Shown here: positions 1 to 13,300 of the stretch, one piece after another
How the letters are laid out: each line of letters starts with the position of its first letter
Position numbering within the stretch: position 1 is the stretch's first letter
Assembly (NCBI GenBank): GCA_039619475.1
Contig: CM077115.1
Coordinates: 593,055,643-593,119,642 of the forward strand
Length of the DNA stretch: 64,000 nt
Direction: 5' to 3'
Source: Icerya purchasi
Lineage: Eukaryota > Arthropoda > Insecta > Hemiptera > Monophlebidae
The notes under the pieces: generated by a model
Seen by the model: the letters and a program-made list of their open reading frames with translations, nothing else
What the model was told of the DNA's origin: nothing
Database searches by the model: none
Position numbers and translations under genes: made by a program

Positions 1-144
1 ATATACAAATCGTTAATTAGATTATAATATGTTTACTAACGAAGATTTATCCTTAAATTAAGCCGAAAAAAAAGGGCATTGTATAATTTTTTTGTTTTAA
101 TATTAAACTGATCTCACTCGCTATAATTCATAATACCGAGTAAT

Positions 145-150
145 TTTATT
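145..150 (-). terminator. Candidate polyadenylation signal of the nine-exon gene
   Basis: AATAAA on the minus strand about 330 bp after the stop codon at 482. The hexamer is common in AT-rich DNA, so this is only a candidate. The stretch from 1 to 481 otherwise holds nothing recognisable and is probably 3' UTR and flank. Confidence 0.2.
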
Positions 151-481
151 GCAAGTATCGATTTAGAGAACCGGACATAATTTCTAATCAGTGGTACCTT
201 TCAATTCAGTCAAATTTTATCGATTACAAAAATACGAGTACGCAATAATCAAATAACGATTTTTTAAAGCTATAGTTTGAATGTATGCGTGCAAGTATGA
301 GAAAAAACCTAGTTTTACCGATAGAAAACACAAACTTCTGCGCGGGCTAAGCATAAAAATTTTATCCTTTTGTTCATAATTTGGTTTTACTGCGTCAGGA
401 TTTATGCAGCTGTATACTAATAATATGAAAAAACGTTGTCAACTGAAAGAGACAATAGTGATTAGTTTTTTTTACTTATTT

Positions 482-810
482 TTATCGTGATTTAATGTAA
501 TTATTCAATTTACCGTATGATTTATGAGTGGATCCATCGTCATCAGTCATTTCTGAGACACGAAACGAATTAACAACAGCAGACTGTTTCGGCAATTCTC
601 TCATTTTATCGGAATTCGAAACATACCCCTTCTGTAAATATGAATTAGCTACTCTCCTTGTATCTGATGAATTGTTATAAGTGGTAGAATCAACTTTTAA
701 GTTTAACAACGAAGACGAACCGTTATCATGACACCGAGAATCGCTACGACTAGGCGATGTCTTTAAACGGGTCCTGTTCGACTGATTTCTGTCGACATTA
801 ATCGCGGCAT
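482..810 (-). CDS. Exon 9: terminal RVANSY-type module with stop (residues 1203-1311)
   Basis: The last coding exon, entered through acceptor TTATTGTCCGCAG|AT in phase 1 and closed by TAA at 482-484. It encodes ADAAINVDRNQSN, a Ser-rich stretch, TRRVANSYLQKGYVSNS, LPKQSAVVNSF and a Lys/Asn/Tyr-rich C terminus (KLNNYIKSR). It is the nearest relative of exon 8. An AATAAA on the minus strand at 150-145 could be the polyadenylation signal. Confidence 0.73.
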
Positions 811-3800
811 CTGCGGACAATAAATTTGAAGTAGAATACAAATGTAATATCCACATTACGAAACCTTAAACTTTATGTTACGTTTTATATATCTTTTTGT
901 TATCCGAATTTATCGTAGACGATTTTTTTGATTTTTTTTAAATACCAAATTAATATGCACGACATATGTACCTATAACTTTATTAATTCACATGGAAAAT
1001 AATAAGCAGTAAGAAAGAACATTTACCGAATCAAATATCTGATCGAGTTTTTATTAACATTTTATAATAAACGTATAATTTACTCCTTCAACACTGACAT
1101 CGTGTCAGTATTTGTTATCGTACTGTAGTTTAGTGAAATAATCTATAGCAGATTTATGAGTTTTCGTTTAACTTATTGATACGGGAAAAAACAGGATAAG
1201 AAATATTTGTAATTTATTGGAGAATAAAATTTGCCGAAACACCGCGGTTAATATACGCAGTGTATAATATAGAATATTCCGTAACCCATATTTTACACAG
1301 AATATACCGATATTATTTATCGAAGATGTATAGTAAGAGATATAAATCTTGGGAAGTTCATACAATTTTCAAGTAATGTCACTCATTGTTAGTAGTTCGT
1401 CTGTGAAAATGTTTACACAAAATAAATACTGTATGGCTGTTATTGTCTTAAGAATAAAAAGTTACTTTAAAGTTCTGATCTTAACCTTATTAGTAAAATC
1501 ATTGCGAAGTGTTTAAAAAACGCGCTATGATGAGACAAGTCTAATTTGTTCTTAATTGGTACGATTCATGTAAGACGATAAAAAGCTGTTATAGCAATAC
1601 AAAAACTGCAGGAAACCCGCCACAGATTTATAGTAAAAAATATCAAACATGTATGCAACCATAATAGGAAAAACTTTTCCGTTCATGATCATATCAACTA
1701 TCTTTACAATTTCTTTCTTAAACGAAAAGCTTTATCGCCTCAAAAATGGGCAGAGGATTCTGCGACTCTCTTAATCCTTTACAAATCCATAATTTTTACC
1801 AAACTTTATTATTCTTCCTTTATTACCGCAATTCCTGCAAAACGCTTTCATCCAAACTTGACAAAATCCATTACCTCCGCCTTTGCTATGATGCATTAAA
1901 ATATTCTATTCCCGGTAGTTCTATCCGAAACAAATATGCATCCCCTTTATATTCGTCGATCTTTGCTCGATTATCGTTTCCCAATTAAACGTCTCCCTGT
2001 CTTCTGTTCCAACCTCACTCCCTCTTACCTTCATATTAAAAACCACTAGAGTTTTTTTGTTCTCGATAAAATTCTGATTCGCTCTCACATAGCTGCACGA
2101 ATTTCTGAATTTTCCTTATTTGGTTTTTTTCTATAATGAGCTCCCCTACTTCTCCCACGATTTCATGAGCATTTAGTGGCCTACTTCCTCTTCGTGCTAA
2201 CTACACTTTTTCTCGAGAGGTAATTAAATCTGATTTTGTTCACACGCTAGAATCCACATTTCCCTCTCATGTAATATTTTTTACTGATGACTATGCAAAA
2301 TGGAAAACGGTGTACGCGGTGCGTTTACCTCCCCTTCTCTTCATCATTCTGAATCCTTCAAGCTCCGTTCCATCTGCTCTGTTTTTACAGATGATTCAGT
2401 CTCCATTTTACGTACAAATCCTTTATTTCTACAACTAGCGAAATCTTCGAATTTCTCATTGTTTCCGATTCGAAAAGCTTCCTTTAAAGGAAATTTCTTC
2501 TCCTCCTACCCATTCCTCTAACAATATTATATCATCATCTCCAACTTACTATCACCTCGTTCTATTCTTATAGACCTTTTATAGGTTCTCAGTCATTTTA
2601 ACATTCAAGCCAATGACACGGCAGACTTTCTAACTCGGGCGACCGCCCTGAATAGTAGTCCTTTCTCTAACCCTCTTTTCAACTTCCGACTTAATTCTTC
2701 TTTCCTCAATCAATCATTTCAGACTTTGATTGGATAGATATCCTTCCTTATGCTCTAATCGCACTTAGCACTAAGCCGGCATTTAGTCCTCAGCTTTGGT
2801 CGTTTTCCATTCCGTTCAGTCGTCGTTCTAATATTGTCTAATTAATTAGTTAAGAATCAATCATTCTCTTTTCTCCGCTTCACGCTTTCATTTTTCTCTA
2901 ACTCCTTCTCTTTTTTGTCCCCTTCATAACACTAATTTTACTTTTAAATACGACGCAAATCATGTTTTCTTCGAATATTCGGCTCTTGTTAGCGAACGTT
3001 CTCTTTTGTATTCGAATATCTTGGCTCTTGGTCTTCCGGCTCCTTAAAGTGCTTCCTTTTTTATCCTTTCCTTTCCATTTCCAGCAATAATTCTCTTATT
3101 AAAAATTTAAAGCTTTCACAGTGATTACTCATAATAAATAATTCTCTTACTTCAATTCCTTGTTCTTTCCATCTCCTATCGTCTCGAATCTAAATTCTTA
3201 ACACAATACACATTCAAAATGTTGGGTCAAAACCAAGCGCGAGTGCAAAAAAAAGGGAGGAGGGACAAAATTGTCACGTAGCACACAATTAAAACGTGTA
3301 AAAAAAATAAAATTGTATTCATGTTTTACGTTGCATAGACCATCAGTCGAGAGTAGAAAAATCAACGAAGATTCTTGCTAACGTCTTTATCAAGGCGCTG
3401 ATTCTAATAAAATTTTTCTTCAAGATTTTTTAACCAATGACAATTTGGTGACTTTCAATAAAATTTGGAAATCCAATGCTAGAGTTCGAAGTAAATCAGT
3501 TTCGATAATGCAAGATAGAAAAAACAAAAAACCATACAAATTAAAATTTTTCTTTTTTTGGACAGCGAAATTATTATTGATCCGGGCTCCGTTCGTTTGT
3601 GGATTTGTGATGAACGCGCAAGTTTCTGAAAAAAGGTTCATCACTGAGGAGACTAATATTCAGATATAAAAAATCGCAAGTGAGATAAATAATTAATTCT
3701 CTTTGTATGAAACGCTCTTGCACTTGCGTCATCTTGGTAAATGATTATCTAAATAAATATGACAATAGCATCAATTTCAGGTTCTACATTCGTTATATTC

Positions 3801-4347
3801 CAGTCGACCCCATCTTTAAAATTCCTCATAAAAAAAAAAAAAAAAAAAAAACTCAGTAATTCAGTAACAGCACAGCTGTGTTTATTTATTTTCAGATTAT
3901 TTAAATATCCTTACTTCTATTTAATATTTATAATCTTTCCACCTTTCGCGGGTTCTGAACGTGGAATACCTACACTGTTAAGTACGCCATTATGGTCGCT
4001 TTTTATTTGCGGTAATACTAATTCCGAAACCAATGCTCTTCTTTGAAAACTAATATCCTTCATAACGGCAGATAAAAATAACATGATTTTAATTCAGACA
4101 TCATTTAAACGTAATTTATCTGATATTCGTTCAGCTAAGTCATCACAGAAAGAAAAACTTTGGTTTCAGATAAAAAATTAAAACTCGAACAAAACTATAA
4201 AAACCCCAGCTTTAATAGAAAAAGAAATGAAAATATGAATTGGGCGATCAAAAAATACTATCGGATTAAGATTTCTGTACATAAAGTTAATAAATAAATA
4301 ACATTTAATCATAGATTTTTCTTAATATTTTATCAAATTCTACACCG

Positions 4348-4380
<33 letters not shown>

Positions 4381-7324
4381 TATCAGCATCATAAAACTCT
4401 ATAAATCGTTTTGGATTATTTTTAGGCCCATGTGCTATTGTTTTGTTGTTTTTTAAGGAAAAGGACTGCACTAGGTTATTAACAAATCAATTTGTCGGTA
4501 ATTAAAAAAGCTAGTAAATTTACTATCAAAAATATTCAGCTTTGACGCACGAGTTAAAAAACTAGCAAAAAATTAAATAATCCTGATAAATATTTACACA
4601 CAATTATTCATTTGTAAGTCAAATAACGAATTGCATTAATATAATCTGTATAAAAATGTATAGGTAAACAAGCACTGTTTTAAAGAGAAAAGTTAACCCC
4701 TAAAAATTAGTAGCATTTCGTTTTTACCTGATGAAGATGAAAATTCATTTAACGATCCGCCCGAACTACAATGCAGCGTTGTTTCATCTCGAGTCACAAC
4801 TGATGAGTGCTTCAGAAACCGACCAGTTGATCTTCGGCAGTTTGGTTCCGATATATCTTTCCTTAAATACGACGAAGCAATCCTTTCTGAGATGGTTGCA
4901 TTACTTTTAATAGAAGAATACGTGTTGCTTACCGGATTGGGTACATCAGATGTTGATTGTGAAACAGTAATGGTGCCAACATCATTCATAGACCCTATTG
5001 TACATATTTTGATTTTATTTAGATTTATTTATCCTTTAATTAAAAATTTACTTATTAAAAGTTTTACTTCTAATATACGTTTTCTTTATAGTTTGAGCGC
5101 ACGAGTAAAAATGTGACAGGTAAAGTGAAGCAAGTTCAATACTTTTGATAAGGCGTGGGGGATTATGAAGTTAAGGTCTACAAAAGACCAACGGCACCGA
5201 CGCGAGGGAGGAGGTCAGTTGTTTTGGTCGTTTTTACTCTCCCCGAAGTATTCAATAATTTCAGAGGCTGGGTAATTTGAATATAATATTAAAAGGCGCG
5301 CAAACACACACGCGTGCGCAGATAATTCACAGAAGCAAAAAAGAAAGAAAAATTAAGAGAAAAAAATCAGCGTAATTTTAATCGAACAATGGGCATTATG
5401 AAATATAAAATAAGGCGAAAAAGAAATCGTGTATTTTCCATTTTTTTTTATGACACATTATTCAATCCAGATTTAGTTTTTATCCTGGATTTTAAGTTTT
5501 TTACAACACTAAGTTTTCTTTGCCTAATTCGTTTTATTTCGTAATTAACTTCATATTTTCAATGGCAACTGTAAGTTTATACACAAATTCAAACCTTGCA
5601 TAACACGCTTAGGTTACAGGAAAATACAAATAATTATATACCCGTAGGTACTCGAGAAATATCACTCCCTTTTAGCTTGACTAGTTGAGCAAAAATAAAG
5701 CATACAACAAACACGTATGCAAAATTACAAAAATACAAACGCATGTACTGTTATAGTGTTCACGTCTACAATTTAGAGACACGGGTAACATTAAACAAGC
5801 AAAAGTGAACATTCTGAAATCGTTTCCGGAAATATACTATTTTCAGCTGAAAAAGAGGAAAGAAAAAAAATACTAAAGATGTATATATTGTATAAATTGG
5901 AAGACTTCAATAATTTCCCGCCTTTAGATAAAAGAAAATCTAAAGAAATATTAGTCCAGATGAACGCAGTGTACCCAATTCGAGTTATGTGAGTCAGGTC
6001 TCTGTCAGATTCAAACTGCATAGCGTTCATCTTTACCCATATTTCTTTGTTCTTTTTTTTTTTTTCTAGTTGAAAATAAGCTATAAATCAGGTCTCTATC
6101 AAATTCAGACAATATTATAAACAGTATATTTTTCTTTTCTTTTTTCTAGTTGAAGATGAGACGTTTAAAACAAAAAAAAAAATTAAAGAAAAAATTGGAA
6201 ATGTAGAAATTCGACAAGTAAAAATAAACAAAACTCAGCCAATTTTCCGGTGAAGCTATTAATATGCGAATTTTAAATATTGCCAACATTCGGTAATTGC
6301 ATTTAAATTGTTAATTGTTACACCGTAAGTATGTAGTTTGTTACTGCGAAGCATGTCCGCTGTTTATAATACTTTAATATTTCAACATTTATAAAACTAT
6401 AATTTCTATTTCGTTACACTGTTTTCTTTTTACATTATACGAATACAGAAATGGATACCCCTATTAATCTTTACAAATAATTTTAATAAATATCCCCATT
6501 AATGACTGTTCACTCTAATTGTAAGTACTACTGAAATAGCTCATGAACCGTATTAAAAATTTTCGACTTCAACCCTACACGGATCTGAATCCTGGTCTGT
6601 TAAAATCCATTGTATTTAATAAAAATACCATCATTACAACAGTATAGTTTAAACAATAATGTTAAACTTAAATAAATTCCATATCCGGGGCAAGGTATTG
6701 GGGGCTGTGAAGTTAAAGTTCACAATGTACCACAAGCCCAACAAAATACTTACGAGAGTGGGGAGGGAGGCAGGTTCTTTTCTATTGTCTGTCCTTACTT
6801 TCCTAAATTTCTTTGGTGGTCAATTCAATTTCGAGCTGGGTAAACCTGGGGACGACAAGATTCGAAACGAAAACGAGTCTCGTGACCTCTGGTTAAGATT
6901 TGTACATTTTTCGTACATTAAGTGGCTTATTTACATACATACATCAGTTGATTTCAAAAATCAATTTTCGAATTTAAACGGCAGATTAAGAAAACAAAGA
7001 AAATCCATTAATAATGTAGAAGATTAAATTAAGAGTTCATTATATTTTAAAAGCATAGTATTCTTAAATGCATACGGTAGCCCAGTAGTTGATCACCAAA
7101 CTTAAGATTTAAAGTTTAAAATTCGGTTTGTTTAAGGCTACTCAAGTGTTACTTTTAAGTTTGCTCAGCCTGAAATATATTAAAAAAAAAAAAAAAAAAA
7201 AAAATCTAGTAAAGCAGGGACGAAATTTTAATTTAGCCAAACAAACACACTAAATTAATATTACGGAAACCGACCAAAAGAAAAACATTATTCTTCTTAT
7301 TAATGTTTTCAAATTTAAATTCAA

Positions 7325-7358
<34 letters not shown>

Positions 7359-10300
7359 GAACAACAAAGGCAGTATTAAACGAACCGGATAATTCAACGT
7401 TCTCATCATTTCTCATCATATCATCCGTATTCAAATACGTTTTCTCCGTTATGCTGTTCTTTACGGAGGCTCGTAGTTGCTCCGAAATATAGCCGACTTT
7501 TTTTTGTTTGTAAGAAGAAACCCTAGTACCTGAAACTGCCGAATCATTTCCACCGTTAATTTCATTCGTTCTCGCGTTTGCAACAAGTATTACATTTTTC
7601 GTTTTAATCGGTTTGTTTGTAACGAAATTTCTCGATTTTACTCTACTTATAATAATAGTACTGTTACCGAAATTTTCTAAAACAAATATTAAAAAAGAAA
7701 CAAAACCAAATAAAAACAAAATCAAAAATACTACATATATAGCCGGGGCATGCTGCATGAACAAAATTATTTCGTTATTATTACGCAATATTATAATCGA
7801 AGATTTGAACAATATTCATTTCCCGATTTTCTAACGCTAAATTTTTACTTTTATATTTAAAAATACTGTGGCACAAATTAGACAAAAGCTAAATTAAAGT
7901 GTAACGAGACGTGTGTATAATTTTTCACAACTATTCCTTTCCTCTCGTTAATTGTACTAAAATTTGCGCAAGATTTCGCGTGAAATGATTCTGGTACCTA
8001 CAATTGGTTCTGCGCTGGCTGAATTATTCACGTCAACAGAAAAAAACAAACAGATCTTCGACCGAACGCCAATATTTACAAAACTTATTTTAATTCACCG
8101 CAATGTCGATTTTAATTTGTAACATACTTTACTTTTATGTAAGCTTCAGCGAAGTAAGAGGCGAACATTCTTAAATACGCATCATTTAAAATATCAAGAA
8201 TTACAGTGTTTAATTTCTATCTATTAAAGCTCATTCCGTGTATTTTCGAAATTTATTCCTCAATAAAAATAGTTTGAAAAATTGACGGCAATGTAAAGGA
8301 TCATCCCATTTTTTGTTTTGCGAACTGAACAAAACGATAATTCTGCGAATTCATCGGAACTGTATAGATATTACCAATGCGAAAATATTAAGTTTTTCAA
8401 ACGAGTCACGGGCAATGATATGTAAATTCAACTTTTTTACATTTTTCTCACTAAACAATGTAAAACCGATCGGAAGTTCTTAATTGAAATATGTTAGTTC
8501 CGCCCATTTCATTTTGTTCCTTTTTTCCTACTATAAAGAAGACTCTAAAAGCACGGCTCGCACGGTGAAAGCGGTTTAATCGATGTTGCCCACAGATAAC
8601 ATCGGGAAATAAGACATTCAACGATGCAATATAGTTTTCGTAATTATCAGACAGGACAAACAAAAACTTACGGTTATGCAACTAGAAAAACTTCAACATT
8701 TGCAAAACTTGTATACTGTGCTTGATTACAACTTTAGTTCAAACTTTGATTCGTGACGGCACATTTTACTTGAATCACCGAACCTCATTCGAAATGGACC
8801 CCTTTAATCCTATCAGGAATAAGTTAGGAAATGTTTCGATTCATTAGTAAAATAACATTCCGTATAAAAAAAGAATCTTAACATTCATCGCGAGAGACTT
8901 TCCGTTCTAATATGCATTAGAAATTTAATATGTTATTTATTTAAAACTGTTAGATGTTAACTCTAGTCTTATCACTTTACCTTTACGGCATTGGTATACA
9001 TAACATGTACGCATATAATTCGTAACTTCTATTACTGAAAAAAGAAAAATTTTAAAAGTAACTTAAAATTTTCGTGGCTTCTTGAATTCATTGTATAATT
9101 ATTTTCAGTAAAAGCCACGTCGCACGTATATTATCAGATAACGTTTCGAATAGCAATATACTCTTATTCATCATCAGAGCCGAAAAACACACGGAGGCAC
9201 CAAGGAAAACCCCAAACTATAAACACATCGAAACCCAACCAGGGACTACTCCCAAAAACATATAATTAGTACTTTCTTCCACCGTTCTTCATAGAAAAAC
9301 GAACAATTACAAGTCTCCGACTCGAATCTATTTTAAAACCGTCTTCTCGATTAAAATTTCAAAATTTTTCTATTCCAATCGCCTCTCCTATTACTCACTT
9401 ATCCGCGTTTTCAATCCTAACCAATGTTTTATGTCGTTAAATTTAATTTCATGATTACTTTACTCCTTATTTTCGGATACTGCGGATTTTTCTATTTCGT
9501 GTTTTTTTTTTTTTTTTGATTCGTTCATGTATCGGTCTCCTAGTTTGTCCGATGTAACTTTGACCACATGGTCACGCGGGATTCTTGTAATTTAGGTAAG
9601 TCGTTGTTGTTATTAAAAATTTGTAATTTTACTATAAGCTCCAAACACCGGCCTAATTTTATTGTTCCTTAAAATTTATCCAATTTTATCAGTTACCTTT
9701 CCTATATACGGCAATAAAGTGACGTGCGCGTTGAATTCTTCTTTGTTTTCAATTTCCTTTTTGTTTTTCCTAAATCTTTTTATCAATCGTATTATTTCTT
9801 CTTTATTGTATCCCTTTTCGATCATTGCGTTTTTTATATTATCTATTTCCTTTTCGATATTTCACCATTATCGTAAACTTTTTTCCGCTCTTCTAATCAA
9901 CGTCCTAAACAACTCATATTTTTGGATAGAACAATAATGCGAATCTCACTTTATGTACGTAACACTGAAATACTTATGTTTCCATCTCTTTTCACCAAAA
10001 CACATCTAAAAACACCAACGTACCGGTTTTTTCTTCTTCCACTGTGATTTAATACTTTAACGAAAATCGGAAAGGAACTCGACGATTTTTTTCTCACCAT
10101 GTTGCCACACAACAAATGTGTCGTCTACGTAACGAACTCGTAATAATATAGGTGAAAAAACGCAACGATCGAAAAGGAATGTAATAAAGAAGAAGCAATA
10201 AGATCGATAAAAAGATTTAGGAAAAATAAAAAGGAAATTGAAAACAAAGAAGAATTTAACACGCGCGTCGCTTTACCGTATATGGGAAAGGTGAATGATA

Positions 10301-13300
10301 AAACTGGATAAATTTTAAGTAACAATAAAATTCGGTTAGTGTTTGGAACTTATAGTAAAATTGAAAATTTCTTAAAAAATAAGAAAGATGACTTAGCTAA
10401 ATTGCATGTTGGGGAGTATATAGAATCCTGTGTTCATATGGTCAAAGTTACGTCGGACAAACTGGGAGGAGACCGCGATACACGTACGAATTAAAGAACA
10501 CGAAGTGGATTCACAAACGTATAGAAAAAATCCGCAGTATCCGAACACAAGGTATAACATAATCGTGAAATTAAATTTAACGACATTTAAACCATTGATT
10601 AGGATTGAAAACGCGAGAAAATAAGTAATACGAAAGACGATTGAAATAGAAAAATTTTTAAATTCGAATCGAGAAAACGGTATTAAAATAAATTCGAACT
10701 GGAAATCTGTAATTGTTTGTGTTTTTCAATGGAGAATGGTGTAAAAAAAAACTAATAATCATATGTGTTTGAAAGTAGTCTCCGGTTGCGTGTATTTATA
10801 GTCTGGGTTTTTCCTTGCTGTCTCAATACGTTTTTTGGCTCTAGTGATTTAATAAAATATATTACTATTCGAAACGTTATCTGATGATATGTACGGCGTG
10901 GTTTTTACCAAAAATAATTTTATATAATGAAAAGAATCATTTTATTAATATATTTAAAAAAGAAGAGCTTTATTTTTGCAAAAAAATAAGAATAATCATA
11001 GATTGCTCAAAATAAAACGTAAGGGGACTACTTAATCGTTTTGTTTCAACGTTAATTCTGCAGAAGAAGAAGAAGAAGAAGAAGAAGAAAAAGAAGAAAA
11101 AAAAGTGTAACTTTTAACGACACATGAAATTATAAAATTTAATACATATTTTAAAAAGAAATTTTTTGTAGTCGTATTCAAAAACAGCAAGTAATGAGGA
11201 GAATACATACTTTTATCTGAATTAAATGCAGGGTTTGTCAGTTCTTCTGATAAATCATCATTATTTATTCCAAAAGGCAACATTAGCGATTGCTGATTAT
11301 TTTTACATTGGGAAATATATAAATCGGACTTTCCTTCCGATTTTTCTCGAAGATTTCTTTTATTAATGAGATCAATGGACTCCGATCCACGCTTATTTAT
11401 TAACGAATTCGCATGCAGAGGCTCGTTAAAGTGTTTTCTCGATTCACTGTTGATTATAGCGTATTTGTTCATGTCAGTCTGAGAACGAGTTTGTAAGTAA
11501 TTATTCCGCTTGAACATTGATTCGTCAGCTGAAATAAACGATAAAACACAATTATTAATATCATATTTCGATAGGGATAATATTGAAATGAGTACATAAA
11601 ATCATTGATTTGGTTCTATATTTCAATTAGTATATAAAGCATCAATGTTGTCTCCGTGAATTTGATTTTTTTTTAATTCGTTATTCCGTAATAAACTACA
11701 TTAATAAAATCCAGTATAAATCACGTAATTAAATAAAATCGCAAACATTATAATCGTACACGTTAAAATTACAGGTAAAAATACAGACTAGTTTCGGACG
11801 ACTTGATTTATCGTCGCCGTGATCACGGAAATCACAAGTTATTCAAAACTATTTACGACATTTTCAATTATAATTTTAATGTGTACGAGATTAATGTTTG
11901 TGATTTTATTTATTTACGAGGTTCTTTCTTTTCTTTCATTCGGTGCCATGACCGTTCTCGATCTTAGGCTCATCTGATGGCAAGCTTGGTTAACTGAGGT
12001 TACCGATACCTTTTATATTCAGACTTCCTTATAAATATGTATAAATAACAGCCGATACGGATGTGGAAATAAAAATAATTTAAAAAACGAATAATCTATT
12101 CAAATATTTCGTTGCAACGAAATATCTTTCTTATTATTTTTCAAAACACTCTTCGCTCAATTCTCATTATGGTTTTCGATATATACATATACATATATAG
12201 GCAAAAATTTAGCTCTCTCGGTTTAAAACCCGATTTCTCTCCTGATTATAAACGCTGCCCCCGTTTGAATGTTTTTTCTGCAACTTAACAACAATAATTA
12301 AAAATCGAAGTATAAATCTCGATTGCACTTCCAATAATAAATAACATTTCTGCAAAAACTGAAAATCATACTTTGAACCATTGCACATGCAGTTGATACG
12401 GGGCGTCTGCGAGCTACCGTAACTTTATTATCATTGCCAGCTGACGTACAGTTCTCATTCGCCGTCTGTGACACTTGCATGAATTGTTGATGAGCTGCAA
12501 CTGAAGTTCTATTAGCGAACCGTTTAACACGAGTTTCAGCATTTAGTTGACCACCATTCCCTCCTCCTGTTTCTTCCGCATTCGTATTCTGACCAGTTCC
12601 CACTTTACTACCTACAACAGAGCACAAAACAATCGGTAAGATATGTATAAACAATACGTCATTCTTCCATAGTAATTATAAATCTGCCGGTAAATTCAAA
12701 CGAAAGAAAGCGCACATTAAACGCTGATAATTACCTTATGCGGCTGAAATCAAAAACTTTAAATTTTCAATTCTAAATTATACAGATCCAGAGTTTCCTT
12801 AATTTTTCATATTTCAAAGAGAAAACACAAAAACACAATAAGTACTCTTATTACTGATAAATTAATATAAACATTTACCGTTCGTCGGTTGGAGCACTGA
12901 TATAGTGACGAATTGTTGTTGCATTGAATTCTTACGATCGATATCTGACCGATAACCGTCGTCTTTAATTCGTATTACAACCGGACGTGGGCGAGTATGA
13001 CGTGTTGTTTCCGAATTTGCAAAACTGTAATTTTTTTCGGCTTTTTCGGCATTTTTTATTTTATTAGAAGTAGTTCTGGTTTTATCACCTGAAAGAAACA
13101 ATTAATAATTAAAGTCAGAATCTATACTCGAAACATGACTTTCCTTTTATAATGGCGCAAGTTCATTGACAAACTGCAAAGTGCGAACTACATACATAGC
13201 TCTAAATTCATTAGTAAAACGCATAGCAACGGAAATTAATATCGTAATTTTTCATTCCGAACATTTTGTACGTACTATTTTTAAATAAATTCTTATTATA

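Noticed and set aside
3420..3669. Two overlapping 74-codon frames on opposite strands
   Set aside because: Neither has splice sites in the gene's phase or a recognisable domain; I could not assign them to a transposon with confidence.
6659..7027. 122-codon plus-strand frame as a gene
   Set aside because: It coincides with a dispersed repeat that also occurs at 5130 and 63815, where the frame is not conserved.
7321..7385. Polyleucine C terminus after exon 7
   Set aside because: It is an AAT microsatellite read through past a plausible donor at 7385.
11032..11210. Polyserine extension of exon 6
   Set aside because: It is a GAA/TTC microsatellite downstream of a good donor at 11210.
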